The position numbers were made by a program, and so were the translations under genes. Shown piece after piece: positions 1 through 9,787 of a stretch of 64,000 bases of DNA. Where the stretch lies: contig JANNCN010000023.1 of the NCBI GenBank assembly GCA_031386665.1, positions 1 to 64,000 on the forward strand. Reading direction: 5' to 3'. Position 1 is the stretch's first letter, and each line of letters opens with the position of its first letter. This DNA comes from JANYCG01 sp031386665 (GTDB taxonomy: Bacteria > Pseudomonadota > Gammaproteobacteria > Burkholderiales > Burkholderiaceae_C). A model generated the notes under the pieces. It worked only from the letters and a program-made list of their open reading frames with translations, was not told where the DNA came from and made no database searches.

Positions 1-1
1 C

Positions 2-700
2 AAGCCGATGGCCAAATGGACATCGGGCGTGCGCTTGATCAACGAGCCCGCCAACGCCGATGAAAAATGGATTGTGGACACGGTGAAGAAGCTGGCCGAC
101 AAAGCCGGTATCGGCATGCCTGACGTCGGCATTTTCCCGGGCGACCCCAATGCGTTTGCCACCGGTGCGTTCAAAAACTCGGCCCTGGTGGCTGTGTCAA
201 CTGGCCTGTTGCAAGGCATGACCCACGATGAGATTGAGGCCGTGATTGGCCACGAAATTGCCCACGTGGCCAATGGCGACATGGTCACCATGACGCTGAT
301 TCAGGGCGTGATGAACACCTTTGTGGTGTTTTTGAGCCGCGTGATTGGCTATGCGGTCGATGGCTTTTTGCGCAAGGGCGACTCGCAAAGCTCGGGCCCC
401 GGCATTGGTTACATGATCACCACCATCGTGCTGGACATCGTGTTGGGTTTTGCCGCTGCCATCGTGGTGGCCTGGTTTTCGCGCCACCGCGAGTTTCGGG
501 CTGACGCGGGTGCCGCGCAACTTCTGGGCCGCAAGCAGCCGATGATCAACGCCTTGGCGCGTTTGGGCGGCATGACCCCCGGCGAGCTGCCCAAAAGCGT
601 GGCCGCGCTGGGCATTGCCGGTGGCATTGGCAAGCTGTTTTCGACCCACCCGCCGATTGAAGAGCGTATTGCCGCTTTGCAGAACGCGCAGGGTCAGTGA
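2..700 (+). CDS. htpX: Protease HtpX (5'-truncated by window edge)
   Basis: Membrane-bound zinc metalloprotease of family M48B, which helps clear misfolded inner-membrane proteins. The frame is open from base 2, so the first roughly 60 residues, including the first membrane segments, lie outside the window. The zinc motif HEIAH starts at base 251. It is followed by NGDMVTMTLIQG, a hydrophobic hairpin, the FSRHREFRADAG segment carrying the third zinc ligand, and the C-terminal THPPIEERI motif. The 3' end aligns with the usual end of a 290-aa HtpX. The ATG at base 8 is internal and not the real start. Repeat copy 1 with its palindrome follows directly. Confidence 0.96.
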   Translation, partial: KPMAKWTSGVRLINEPANADEKWIVDTVKKLADKAGIGMPDVGIFPGDPNAFATGAFKNSALVAVSTGLLQGMTHDEIEAVIGHEIAHVANGDMVTMTLIQGVMNTFVVFLSRVIGYAVDGFLRKGDSQSSGPGIGYMITTIVLDIVLGFAAAIVVAWFSRHREFRADAGAAQLLGRKQPMINALARLGGMTPGELPKSVAALGIAGGIGKLFSTHPPIEERIAALQNAQGQ

Positions 701-744
701 CAGGGCGTTGCCCTTGATTTAGCTCATATTGAACATTGGTATAA

Positions 745-813
745 TTTGCTACTATTTAAATAGCAAACTATTGATGTTATTCGAAGGCTAGAGGCCTATT
801 TCGTTGATATTTT
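745..813 (+). repeat. Dispersed intergenic repeat, copy 1
   Basis: One of six related copies. It opens with a small inverted repeat (TTTGCTA, 9-nt loop, TAGCAAA), followed by ACTAT, a TTATT-like stretch, the core GGCTAGAGGCCTATTTC and a T-rich end. The 26-bp palindrome at 837 follows 23 bp downstream. It lies between convergent gene ends. Confidence 0.85.
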
Positions 814-836
814 GACGATTTTGGCCTCGAATTGAC

Positions 837-862
837 AAAAAAGAACCTGCAGGTTCTTTTTT
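837..862 (+). terminator. 26-bp perfect palindrome, probable bidirectional terminator (copy 1 of 3)
   Basis: AAAAAAGAACCTG is followed immediately by its exact reverse complement. The transcript would form a GAACC/GGTTC stem with a TGCA loop, with an A tract before it and a U tract after it on either strand. That fits a bidirectional intrinsic terminator between htpX (+) and the nitronate monooxygenase gene (-). The same 26 bases recur at 2274 and 51794. Confidence 0.7.
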
Positions 863-956
863 GCTTTGTGGCCGGCTAAATCAGGCCAAAGTTGGTTCAG
901 GCGGATTGAGACGGACGAAATAGGGCGAACACGGGCCAGGTTAGGGCAAATCTGGC

Positions 957-983
957 CAATCAGCCCAATCAGCCGAATCAGCC
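957..983 (+). repeat. Three 9-bp tandem repeats
   Basis: CAATCAGCC, CAATCAGCC and GAATCAGCC lie head to tail just past the 3' end of the nitronate monooxygenase gene. No function can be assigned. It looks like a short slippage-type repeat. Confidence 0.75.
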
Positions 984-1011
984 GAATTTGAGCCGAGTTC
1001 CTCAAATCACG

Positions 1012-2061
1012 TCAAACGCCATCCGCCCCGCTCGCGCACAGCGCCCGCGTCAACTCTGCCGCAGACACAGCCCGGCAGCCGCTGGTGTTTTGCCCCGCCC
1101 ACAGTGGCGAAAAATCGCCACTGCCTTGCGCCTCAGCCTTGGCGCGCAGGGGTGCCGTGGCGCTGCCCGCCAGGGGGAATGCGGGGGCGCGGTCGCTCAA
1201 CGGCCCTTGCTCGCGCATGAAACGGTTCACAATGCCGCGCGCGGGCCGCCCGGTGAAAAGGTTGGTCAGCGCCGTGTGCTGTGCGCCGCCGCTTTGCAGG
1301 GCCGCGCGGTGCACGGCAGACGTGGTGGCCTCTGGGCAAAGCAGGTAGGCCGTGCCCACTTGCGCGGCCACCGCGCCCAGGCGCAGCGCAGCCGCAACGC
1401 CAGGGGCATCGGCAATGCCCCCTGCCGCCACGACTGGACGGCGCACGGCCCGCACGATTTGCGGCAATAGCGCCAGGGTGCCGATTTGCGTTGTCAAGTC
1501 GTCAGTCAAAAACATGCCACGGTGGCCGCCCGCTTCCAGGCCCTGCGCAATGATGAGGTCGGCCCCGTGCTCATCCAGCCAAATGGCTTCGGCCACGGTG
1601 GTGGCAGACGACATCACCACCGCGCCCCAGCTTCGCACCCGCGCCAGAAGTTCGGGCGAGGGCAGGCCAAAGTGAAAGCTCACCACCGGCGGTTTGAATT
1701 CGCTCAACACCTCGGCCAAGTTAACGTCAAACGGCGCGCGGCCCGGGCCGCTGGCGATCTGGGCGGCGTCAATCTCAAACTCGGCGTAATACCCGCACAG
1801 TGAATCGCGCCAGGCGGCTTCTCGTGGCGCGTCTTGCGCGGGCGGCGTGTGGCAAAAGAAGTTGACGTTGTAGGGCTTGTCAGTCTGCGCGGTGATGGTG
1901 GCCAGCTCTTTGCGCAGGGCGTCTGCGCTGAGCATGGCACAGGGCAAAGAGCCTAAACCCCCTGCATTCGACACGGCAATGGCCAAAGCGCTGCCTTGCA
2001 CGCCCGCCATGGGGGCTTGAATTAGCGGCAAACGGGTTTGAAGCAGGGCGTGAGGTGACAT
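1012..2061 (-). CDS. Nitronate monooxygenase / NAD(P)H-dependent flavin oxidoreductase
   Basis: FMN-dependent TIM-barrel enzyme of the 2-nitropropane dioxygenase family, which oxidises alkyl nitronates and related toxic nitro compounds. Family signs in the 349-aa product are LIQAPMAGV near residue 14, SNAGGLGSL near 31, VVSFHFGLP near 116, the flavin-site motif QGLEAGGHRG at 173-182, and AAGGIADAPG near 212 followed by the GAVAAQVGTAYL phosphate-binding segment. Length is normal for the family. Transcription is leftward, downstream of the flavin reductase-like gene, but a 276-bp gap with repeat copy 2 and a palindrome separates them, so they are probably not one transcript. The substrate is not predictable. 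Confidence 0.9.
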   Translation of the reverse strand: MSPHALLQTRLPLIQAPMAGVQGSALAIAVSNAGGLGSLPCAMLSADALRKELATITAQTDKPYNVNFFCHTPPAQDAPREAAWRDSLCGYYAEFEIDAAQIASGPGRAPFDVNLAEVLSEFKPPVVSFHFGLPSPELLARVRSWGAVVMSSATTVAEAIWLDEHGADLIIAQGLEAGGHRGMFLTDDLTTQIGTLALLPQIVRAVRRPVVAAGGIADAPGVAAALRLGAVAAQVGTAYLLCPEATTSAVHRAALQSGGAQHTALTNLFTGRPARGIVNRFMREQGPLSDRAPAFPLAGSATAPLRAKAEAQGSGDFSPLWAGQNTSGCRAVSAAELTRALCASGADGV

Positions 2062-2191
2062 GGACGGAGCCTTGGGTTGAAGGTCAAATAGTGAGGGCTG
2101 AAGGTTCAGGGCTGCGGATTGCGGTGTTCGTGATAGGTGGGTGTAACAGATCGGTATGTGAAGGCTGTCATCACGCGCATGTGACCATCCA

Positions 2192-2250
2192 AAATAATAG
2201 CAAACTATTGAATAAATCCGAGAGCTAGAGGCTTACTTTATTCATATTTT
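2192..2250 (+). repeat. Dispersed intergenic repeat, copy 2
   Basis: This copy carries AATAGCAAACTATTGA, then GAGAGCTAGAGGCTTA and TTCATATTTT. The left arm of the opening inverted repeat is poorly kept. The palindrome at 2274 follows after 23 bp. It sits 3' of the flavin reductase-like gene, whose transcription runs leftward. Confidence 0.85.
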
Positions 2251-2273
2251 GCAGATTTTCACCCATTTTGATC

Positions 2274-2299
2274 AAAAAAGAACCTGCAGGTTCTTTTTT
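2274..2299 (-). terminator. 26-bp perfect palindrome, probable terminator (copy 2 of 3)
   Basis: Identical to the palindrome at 837. It begins 38 bp past the stop codon of the leftward flavin reductase-like gene, where an intrinsic terminator would be expected. Symmetric A and T tracts allow it to act in either direction. Confidence 0.7.
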
Positions 2300-2337
2300 C
2301 CGTTTCTAACCAATTTTTCGCCCTTTTTGACCCCATT

Positions 2338-2955
2338 TCACCTCGGCCGGTACATTTTGAACTTCGGTCCCACTTCAAAATAATCCGCTGGCCCGCCGCC
2401 GCGCAAAATTGGCTCTGCCGCTGCGGTGTCGTACACGCCATCTTTCAGCAAACGCTTGGCAATGTGCACAGCCACCACTTCGCCAAACACCATCCAGGTG
2501 TCAACCGGCGTGCCGTCTGCGCCTTGAAGGCGAATCAACTGAGTCAGTTTGCACTCAAATGAAACGGGGCTTTCGGCCACGCGCGGAGGGGCAATCTTGG
2601 CGCTGGCGGCTTCGGTCAAACCGCTCAAAGTGAATTCATTCACGCCAGGGGCAACGGCCGCGCACGATGCGTTCATGGCCTCAGCGTTGGCGCGGGTGAC
2701 CAGGTTCCAGACAAATTCGCCAGTTTCTTCAATGTTGCGCACTGAATCTTTGTAGCCAATGCTGCTAAACCCAATCAGTGGCGGCGTGTAGTTGAACGCG
2801 TTGAAAAAGCTGTAAGGCGCCAGGTTGACCGCACCGCTGGCAGAGCGGGTGGACACCCAGCCAATGGGACGCGGCCCCACGATGGCGTTGAACGGGTCGT
2901 GCGGCAGGCCGTGGCCTTGGGCGGGTTCGTAAAAGTGAATGTCAATGTCGATCAT
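2338..2955 (-). CDS. Flavin reductase-like FMN-binding protein
   Basis: Member of the flavin reductase-like (DIM6/NTAB, flavoredoxin) split-barrel family. These bind FMN and act as flavin reductases or as partners of monooxygenases. The motif GPRPIGWVSTRS near residue 25, with NLAPYSFFNAFNYTPP after it, is the standard FMN-binding start of the domain. SPVSFECKL lies near 120. I take the ATG at 2955 (MIDIDIHFYEP), giving 205 aa. The longer frame to 3042 opens with a TTG and adds 29 residues unlike the family. It is transcribed leftward and divergently from the polyol operon. The physiological substrate is unknown. Confidence 0.85.
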   Translation of the reverse strand: MIDIDIHFYEPAQGHGLPHDPFNAIVGPRPIGWVSTRSASGAVNLAPYSFFNAFNYTPPLIGFSSIGYKDSVRNIEETGEFVWNLVTRANAEAMNASCAAVAPGVNEFTLSGLTEAASAKIAPPRVAESPVSFECKLTQLIRLQGADGTPVDTWMVFGEVVAVHIAKRLLKDGVYDTAAAEPILRGGGPADYFEVGPKFKMYRPR

Positions 2956-3230
2956 GGCGGCGGGCTTATGGATTTGACCAAGGGTACAGGCAATTGGCGC
3001 GGCGCATTCGGTGCTCTCGAAATACTCATGTTGGGCACTCAAGTCGTATCAAACAGTACGTTTTAGCGTCATATTGGTGAAATCCCTAGGACATTGATGA
3101 AATAAAGTACCTGTCTGCTTGGGCTAAGTATCAGCGTCGAATGGGGCAGGCGCTATCGTTACCGGGTCGGCGTGGTGTTTCAGAACTCGTCGAACATTCA
3201 TCAACCCTGCAAGATATCAGGAGACATCAC

Positions 3231-4550
3231 ATGAAATTTAAACCGACTTTAGTTTGGGCGGGCGTACTGGCTGGCGGCTTTGCCTTGGCAGGCGCGGCCC
3301 ACGCAGCGACCGAGCTGGTCATTGCCACCGTCAACAATGGCCACATGATCGAAATGCAAAAGTTGACCAAAAACTTTGAAGCGGCCAACCCCGACATTAA
3401 AGTGAAATGGGTCACCCTTGAAGAAGGCGTTCTGCGCCAGCGCGTCACCACCGACATTGCCACCAAAGGCGGTCAGTTCGACGTGATGACCATCGGCATG
3501 TACGAAACCCCGATTTGGGGCAAAAAGGGCTGGCTGACCGAGATCAAACCCGACGCCAAATACAACGCAGACGACATCTTGCCCGCCATGCGCAATGGCC
3601 TGTCGGTCGACGGCAAAATGTACGCAGCCCCCTTTTACGGCGAAAGCTCCATGCTGATGTACCGCAAAGACCTGGCTGACAAAGCGGGCGTGAAGATTGC
3701 CGACAAGCCAACCTGGGCAGAGGTCAAAGACTTTGCCGCCAAAATTCACGACCCGAAAAACGGCGTGTACGGCATTTGCCTGCGCGGAAAACCAGGCTGG
3801 GGCGACAACATGGCCCTGATCACCACCATGGTCAACACCCATGGCGGCCAGTGGTTCGACATGAAGTGGCAACCCCAGCTGGAATCGAAGCCCTGGAAAG
3901 ACGCTGTCACCTTCTATGTTGATTTGCTGAAAAATTACGGCCCTCCTGGCTCTGCCAACAACAGCTTCAACGAAATTTTGGCGCTGTACAACGCGGGCAA
4001 ATGCGGCATGTGGGTTGATGCCACCATTGCGGCAAGCTTCATCACCGATCCCAAACAGTCCAAAGTGGCTGACAAAGTTGCCTTTGCACAAGCTCCCACG
4101 TCGGTCACTCCCAAAGGTGCCAACTGGCTGTGGGCTTGGGCTTTGGCCATTCCAGCGGGCAGCAAAAAGGTGGATGCCGCACAAAAGTTCATCAACTGGT
4201 CGACCAGCCAGGAATACATTGAGTTGGTCGGCAAAACCAATGGCTGGGCCAGCGTGCCCACCGGCACTCGCAAAAGCACCTACACCAATGCTGAATTTTT
4301 GAAGGCCGCCAAGTTTGCGACCGCCGAAAAGGCCGCCATTGACTCGGCCAATCCGAACGACAGCACCTTGCCCAAGTCGCCTTACGTGGGCGTGCAGTTC
4401 GCTGCAATTCCTGAGTTTCAGGCCATTGGCATTGCCGTGGGTCAGCAAATGACAGCCGCGCTGGCTGGCAAGTCCTCGGTGGACGCGGCGCTGAAAGCGG
4501 GCCAAAAATCCGCCGAACGCGAAATGAAAAAAGGCGGCTACTACAAGTAA
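3231..4550 (+). CDS. Polyol ABC transporter substrate-binding protein (SmoE/MtlE-like)
   Basis: Periplasmic binding protein (439 aa) for a hexitol importer, probably for mannitol and sorbitol. The ATG at 3231 follows CAGGAG with proper spacing. It starts a Sec signal peptide (positive N-terminus, hydrophobic core, AHA cleavage site near residue 25). The frame's upstream extension to 3141 has no such support. The mature protein has the extracellular solute-binding family 1 pattern, for example VTLEEGVLRQRVTTDIATKG, and PFYGESSMLMYRKD near 140. It is first in the operon, followed by a hairpin-bearing gap. Substrate is inferred from the two polyol dehydrogenases downstream. Confidence 0.92.
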   Translation: MKFKPTLVWAGVLAGGFALAGAAHAATELVIATVNNGHMIEMQKLTKNFEAANPDIKVKWVTLEEGVLRQRVTTDIATKGGQFDVMTIGMYETPIWGKKGWLTEIKPDAKYNADDILPAMRNGLSVDGKMYAAPFYGESSMLMYRKDLADKAGVKIADKPTWAEVKDFAAKIHDPKNGVYGICLRGKPGWGDNMALITTMVNTHGGQWFDMKWQPQLESKPWKDAVTFYVDLLKNYGPPGSANNSFNEILALYNAGKCGMWVDATIAASFITDPKQSKVADKVAFAQAPTSVTPKGANWLWAWALAIPAGSKKVDAAQKFINWSTSQEYIELVGKTNGWASVPTGTRKSTYTNAEFLKAAKFATAEKAAIDSANPNDSTLPKSPYVGVQFAAIPEFQAIGIAVGQQMTAALAGKSSVDAALKAGQKSAEREMKKGGYYK

Positions 4551-4571
4551 GCGTGTACCTCGTTTGACAAA

Positions 4572-4593
4572 CCCATTGGCAGGGTGCCAAGGG
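4572..4593 (+). promoter_or_regulatory. Hairpin between binding-protein and permease genes
   Basis: CCC, an unpaired A, TTGGCA, a GGG loop, TGCCAA and GGG form a compact stem-loop just past the binding-protein stop, with no T tract after it. In ABC operons such hairpins often protect the upstream mRNA so that the binding protein is made in excess over the membrane subunits. That role is inferred here. Confidence 0.45.
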
Positions 4594-4716
4594 TTGTTGA
4601 GCCAGGCCGCGGGCACAGGTCGTCCTTTGGGGGCAGCTCGCACAAGGGTGCAGCGTGGCTTCTCAAAGTCTAACTGGTGTCTGCCCCCAAGCTGTCATTT
4701 TTTGAGCTTGCAGCCC

Positions 4717-5574
4717 ATGAACCGATTTTTACCCCGACTGCTGATGGCACCTGCCGTCGCCACGCTCTTCCTGTGGATGATCGTGCCGCTCGTGATGACG
4801 ATTTATTTTTCGCTCATCCGCTACAACCTGATGCAGCCCGAGGTCAGCGGTTTTGCGGGGCTGGACAATTTTGAATTTTTTGTCACCGACCCCTCGTTTG
4901 TCACGGCGGTTGTCAACACCTTGCTGCTGCTGGGCTGGGTCATCATCATCACGGTGATAGGTGGCGTGGCTTTGGCGCTGCTGATAGATGCGCCATTTCC
5001 GGGCCGGGGCATTGTGCGGGTACTCTTAATTTCGCCATTTTTTGTCATGCCCACCGTCAACGCGCTGATGTGGAAGCACATGATGATGAACCCGGTTTAC
5101 GGGGCGCTGGCGCAAGTTTGCGTATTTTTTGGACTGGAGCCGATTGATTGGCTCACCGAGTTTCCGCTGTCCAGCGTCATCACCATGGTGGCCTGGCAAT
5201 GGCTGCCGTTTGCGACGCTGATTTTCATCACCTCGTTGCAGTCCATGAGCCGTGAACAGCTAGAGGCCGCGCGCATGGACGGGGCCACCTATTTGCAGCA
5301 ATTGCGCTATTTGGTGCTGCCCCATTTGGGCCGATCCATCGCCGTGGTCGTGATGATTGAAATGATCTTCTTGCTCAGCGTGTTTGCAGAAATATTCACC
5401 ACCACCAGCGGCGGGCCGGGTGACGCCAGTACCAATGTGGCGTTTTTGATTTTCAAGCAAGCGCTGTTGAATTTTGATGCGGGGGTTGCGTCCGCTGGGG
5501 CCTTGTTTGCCGTGTTGCTGGCCAATATTGCGTCGATCTTTTTGATTCGCATGGTTGGCAAGAACCTTGATTAA
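4717..5574 (+). CDS. Polyol ABC transporter permease 1 (SmoF/MtlF-like)
   Basis: Inner-membrane permease of the MalF type (285 aa) with about six membrane helices. The first covers residues 10-33. The EAA loop that docks on the ATPase, EAARMDGA, is at 183-190, followed by LVLPHLGRS. The ATG at 4717 gives the expected length. The upstream frame to 4564 encodes no recognisable extension. It lies second in the operon and ends 10 bp before the ATG of permease 2. Confidence 0.93.
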   Translation: MNRFLPRLLMAPAVATLFLWMIVPLVMTIYFSLIRYNLMQPEVSGFAGLDNFEFFVTDPSFVTAVVNTLLLLGWVIIITVIGGVALALLIDAPFPGRGIVRVLLISPFFVMPTVNALMWKHMMMNPVYGALAQVCVFFGLEPIDWLTEFPLSSVITMVAWQWLPFATLIFITSLQSMSREQLEAARMDGATYLQQLRYLVLPHLGRSIAVVVMIEMIFLLSVFAEIFTTTSGGPGDASTNVAFLIFKQALLNFDAGVASAGALFAVLLANIASIFLIRMVGKNLD

Positions 5575-5584
5575 AGCAAAAGAT

Positions 5585-6397
5585 ATGACTCCCGCTCTCA
5601 TCATCCGCACGCTGGTCGCTTGGACTGTCACCTTAATTCTGTTTTTTCCGCTCGGCTGGCTGATATTGACGGCCTTTAAAACCGAGTTGCAGGCCATCGA
5701 AGTGCCGCCGTTGCTGTTCTTCACGCCCACGCTGGAGAATTTTTTGGAAGTGCAAGAGCGCAGCGACTATTTTCAGTACGCCAAAAACTCGTTCATCACC
5801 AGTGTGGCGTCAACCTTGCTCGGTTTGGCCATTGCTGCCCCTGCCGCATACTCCATGGCGTTTTTTCGCACGCGGCGCACCAAAGACATTTTGCTGTGGA
5901 TGCTCTCCACCAAAATGATGCCGGCCGTGGGGGCGCTGGTTCCCATTTACGTGCTGGCGCAAAAAGCTGAGCTCCTCGACACCCGGCTAGGGCTGATCAT
6001 CGTGTTCACGCTGTCCAACCTGCCCATCATGGTGTGGATGCTGTACTCGCACTTCAAAGACATTCCGCACGAAATTTTGGAAGCCGCGCGCATGGACGGC
6101 GCGACGCTCTGGCAAGAATTTCGCCGTGTGCTGTTGCCGCTGGCCATGGGTGGCTTGGCATCTTGCGGGCTGCTGTGCCTGGTGCTGAGCTGGAACGAAG
6201 CCTTTTGGTCGCTCAATTTAAGTGCCGCCAAAGCGGGCACGCTGGCGGCGTTGATCGCGTCCTATTCCAGTCCCGAAGGCCTGTTTTGGGCCAAGTTGTC
6301 GGCGGCCTCATTTTTGGCGATTGGCCCCATCGTGGTGTTTGGTTGGTTCAGCCAAAAGCAGTTGGTACAGGGCTTGACGTTTGGCGCGGTCAAGTGA
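5585..6397 (+). CDS. Polyol ABC transporter permease 2 (SmoG/MtlG-like)
   Basis: Second membrane subunit (270 aa), MalG type, about six helices, with the EAA loop EAARMDGA at 166-173 and RVLLPLAMGG after it. The C-terminal segment with KQLVQGLTFGAVK is typical of carbohydrate ABC permeases. The ATG at 5585 is chosen because the longer frame begins at a TTG inside permease 1. The two permeases would form the heterodimeric channel used by the ATPase encoded next. Confidence 0.93.
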   Translation: MTPALIIRTLVAWTVTLILFFPLGWLILTAFKTELQAIEVPPLLFFTPTLENFLEVQERSDYFQYAKNSFITSVASTLLGLAIAAPAAYSMAFFRTRRTKDILLWMLSTKMMPAVGALVPIYVLAQKAELLDTRLGLIIVFTLSNLPIMVWMLYSHFKDIPHEILEAARMDGATLWQEFRRVLLPLAMGGLASCGLLCLVLSWNEAFWSLNLSAAKAGTLAALIASYSSPEGLFWAKLSAASFLAIGPIVVFGWFSQKQLVQGLTFGAVK

Positions 6398-6436
6398 TTG
6401 ACAGGCGAACAGGCACTTGAAGAGGAGTTACACAAA

Positions 6437-7498
<1,062 letters not shown>

Positions 7499-7510
7499 AG
7501 CAAGGTGAGC

Positions 7511-8935
7511 ATGTTGCAATCAAAGTCGCCCGCCCAAGCCAGCCCCGCGCTGGTGATGTTGCACTTGGGTCTGGGGTCGTTTCACCGTGCGCACCAGGCG
7601 GTGTATTTGCATGCGCTGCGCCAGTTGGGCGACACCCGGTGGAGCTTGGCAGGTGGCAACATTCGCCCCGACATGGCCGACACCATTGCCGCGCTGCAAG
7701 CCCAAGCTGGGGCTTACACGCTTGAAACCGTGACCTCAGCGCAGGAGCGCAGCTACACCCGCATTGAGTCGATTCAAAACGTGGTCTCGCACGACCCGGC
7801 CTTGTCAGGTCTGGTGGCCTTGGGGGCCAACGCCAATACGCGCATTATTTCGTTCACCGTCACCGAAGCGGGCTATTACCTGGACGCCAATGACCGCCTG
7901 GACTTGAACTTTACCGACTTGGCTGACGATGTGGACGCGGCCAGAAAGGGTCAACCTGGCAGCACCATTTATGGCGCATTGACGGCTTTGTTGCGTGAAC
8001 GAATGCGCCTTGGCGCAGGGGCCGTGACTTTGCTGTGTTGCGACAATTTGCGCCACAACGGCGACCGTTCGCGCAGCGGTTTGCTTCAGTTTTTGCAACT
8101 CGTGGGTGACACCAATTTGCTGGCCTGGGTTCAAGCCAATACCACCAGCCCCAACGGCATGGTGGACCGAATCACACCGCGCCCTACACCCGATGTAGCG
8201 GCCCGGGTGCTGGCAGCCACCGGGCGAGTTGACCCGACCGCTGTGATGGGCGAGAGCTTCATTCAATGGGTAATTGAAGACAATTTTGCCAATGACCGCC
8301 CAGCCTGGGAGTCGGCGGGGGTCGAAATGGTCGCATCGGTGGCTGCGTATGAAGAAGCCAAAATTCGCCTGCTCAATGCCACCCACAGTTGCATTGCTTG
8401 GGCGGGAACATTGGCAGGTTATACGCACATCGACGAAGGCGCACGCGACCCGGTCATTCGCCAATTTGCATTCGACTACGTGACGGATGACGCAATTCCG
8501 CTGCTGCGTCCAAGCCCGATTGACCTTGAGCGCTACCGCGACGTGGTGCTAGACCGATTCAGCAACCCCGCCCTCAAAGACACCAACCAGCGGGTGGCGA
8601 TGGACGCGTTTTCCAAAATTCCCGGCATGATTGCGCCAACCATTCGCGAGCGTTTTGCGTGTGGGGCCACTGCACACAGCGTGGCCATGCTGCCCGCTTT
8701 ATTTTTGGCGTTCTTGCAGCGTTGGAATGCCGACTTGATTCCTTACGACTATGCTGACCAAGCGATGGACTCGGCAGTAGCCCGCGCCATTTGCAATGCA
8801 CTAGATCCGGTAGCGGCCTTTTGTGCCGATGTCCCTTTGTGGGGCGATTTGGCAGGCGATGCACGCTTGGTCAGCGCCATTCGACGGGCTTTTTATCGCG
8901 TTAAAAGTTTTGAAAATGAAAGAGTTGCTGCATGA
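7511..8935 (+). CDS. Mannitol 2-dehydrogenase family protein
   Basis: Long-chain NAD-dependent polyol dehydrogenase (474 aa), predicted to oxidise D-mannitol to D-fructose in the cytoplasm. The N-terminal nucleotide-binding motif HLGLGSFHRAHQ lies near residues 18-29. The catalytic region EAKIRLLNATHS (Lys near 284, His near 292) is present. NRITPRPT-like VDRITPRPTPD precedes it. The ATG at 7511 is preferred to the GTG at 7505 because AAGGTGAG gives it correct ribosome-site spacing. Its TGA overlaps the next gene's ATG (ATGA), so the two are translationally coupled. D-arabinitol or another hexitol is a possible alternative substrate. Confidence 0.93.
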   Translation: MLQSKSPAQASPALVMLHLGLGSFHRAHQAVYLHALRQLGDTRWSLAGGNIRPDMADTIAALQAQAGAYTLETVTSAQERSYTRIESIQNVVSHDPALSGLVALGANANTRIISFTVTEAGYYLDANDRLDLNFTDLADDVDAARKGQPGSTIYGALTALLRERMRLGAGAVTLLCCDNLRHNGDRSRSGLLQFLQLVGDTNLLAWVQANTTSPNGMVDRITPRPTPDVAARVLAATGRVDPTAVMGESFIQWVIEDNFANDRPAWESAGVEMVASVAAYEEAKIRLLNATHSCIAWAGTLAGYTHIDEGARDPVIRQFAFDYVTDDAIPLLRPSPIDLERYRDVVLDRFSNPALKDTNQRVAMDAFSKIPGMIAPTIRERFACGATAHSVAMLPALFLAFLQRWNADLIPYDYADQAMDSAVARAICNALDPVAAFCADVPLWGDLAGDARLVSAIRRAFYRVKSFENERVAA

Positions 8936-9759
8936 GTTCTCATGATTCGCAGGCCGTGCAGTTGGTCGTCGCCCATCCGCCGGGGCGCCTGCACGGCAAG
9001 CATATCGTTTTGACCGGAGCCGGAGGCGGCATTGGTTTGGCCGTTGCCTTGGCGTTCATGGCCCAAGGCGCGCGTTGCACGGTAGTGGACATGGCAGCCC
9101 AACCCCCTGTGGAGTTGACTGGTGCAGACTTGTCTGACCGTGTTTTTTACGTGCAGGCCGACATCACCCAACTGTCGCAGGTGGACGCCATGCTGGATGC
9201 CGCCCAAGCCCATTTTGGCCCTGTGCATGTGCTGTTCAATAACGCCGCCGTGTTTGACATGGCGCCCCTGCTGGAAAGCACCGAGGCCATGTACGACCGC
9301 ATGTTTGCGGTCAACGTTAAGGGCCTATTTTTTGTCATGCAAAAGACCTTGGCGCGCATGATTGCCAGCCAAATCAGCGGTGGGGCGGTCATCAACATGG
9401 CTTCACAAGCCGGCAGGCGTGGCGAAGCGCTGGTATCGCACTATTGCGCTACCAAGGCGGCTGTGATCAGCTACACCCAAAGTGCGGCGTTGGCCATGGC
9501 CCCGCATCGAATTCGCGTTAACGCCATTTCGCCGGGTGTCATTGACACACCCATGTGGGCGGGCGTCGACGCACTCTTCGCCAAATACGAAAACCTGGCC
9601 ATTGGCGAAAAAAAGCGCCGGGTTGGCCTGGCCGTGCCCCTAGGCTACATGGGGCGACCGCAGGACATTGCAGGCGCGGCCATCTTTTTAGCCAGTGACG
9701 AAGCCGCCTACATCACAGCGCAAACGCTCAACGTAGACGGCGGCGCGGTGATGAGTTAA
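8932..9759 (+). CDS. SDR-family polyol (sorbitol/L-iditol) dehydrogenase
   Basis: Classical short-chain dehydrogenase (275 aa). The cofactor motif TGAGGGIG is at 28-35, NNAA near 104, and the catalytic Tyr171 and Lys175 sit in HYCATKAAV, with Ser in MASQAG about 13 residues earlier. An N-terminal extension of about 20 residues precedes the Rossmann fold. The position after ABC transporter and mannitol dehydrogenase matches SmoS-type sorbitol dehydrogenases, which convert sorbitol to fructose. Substrate is inferred from context. Confidence 0.9.
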   Translation: MSSHDSQAVQLVVAHPPGRLHGKHIVLTGAGGGIGLAVALAFMAQGARCTVVDMAAQPPVELTGADLSDRVFYVQADITQLSQVDAMLDAAQAHFGPVHVLFNNAAVFDMAPLLESTEAMYDRMFAVNVKGLFFVMQKTLARMIASQISGGAVINMASQAGRRGEALVSHYCATKAAVISYTQSAALAMAPHRIRVNAISPGVIDTPMWAGVDALFAKYENLAIGEKKRRVGLAVPLGYMGRPQDIAGAAIFLASDEAAYITAQTLNVDGGAVMS

Positions 9760-9787
9760 AAAGGGCCTTAAGTTAACTTTCAATGCC

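Larger units (their letters stand above)
701..1011. other. Intergenic region with repeat copy 1, palindrome and short tandem repeat
   Basis: Gap of 311 bases between the convergent ends of htpX and the nitronate monooxygenase gene. It holds dispersed repeat copy 1, a 26-bp palindromic terminator and three 9-bp tandem units, listed separately. I see no coding potential in it. Confidence 0.7.

Noticed and set aside
988..1470. Plus-strand frame opposite the nitronate monooxygenase gene
   Set aside because: Arg/Ala-rich shadow with no ribosome site. The minus-strand enzyme explains the region.
3249..4643. Long minus-strand frame (464 codons) opposite the binding-protein gene
   Set aside because: It lies wholly antisense to a clear binding protein, has a His/Gly/Phe-rich composition typical of antisense shadows, and shows no domain motif.
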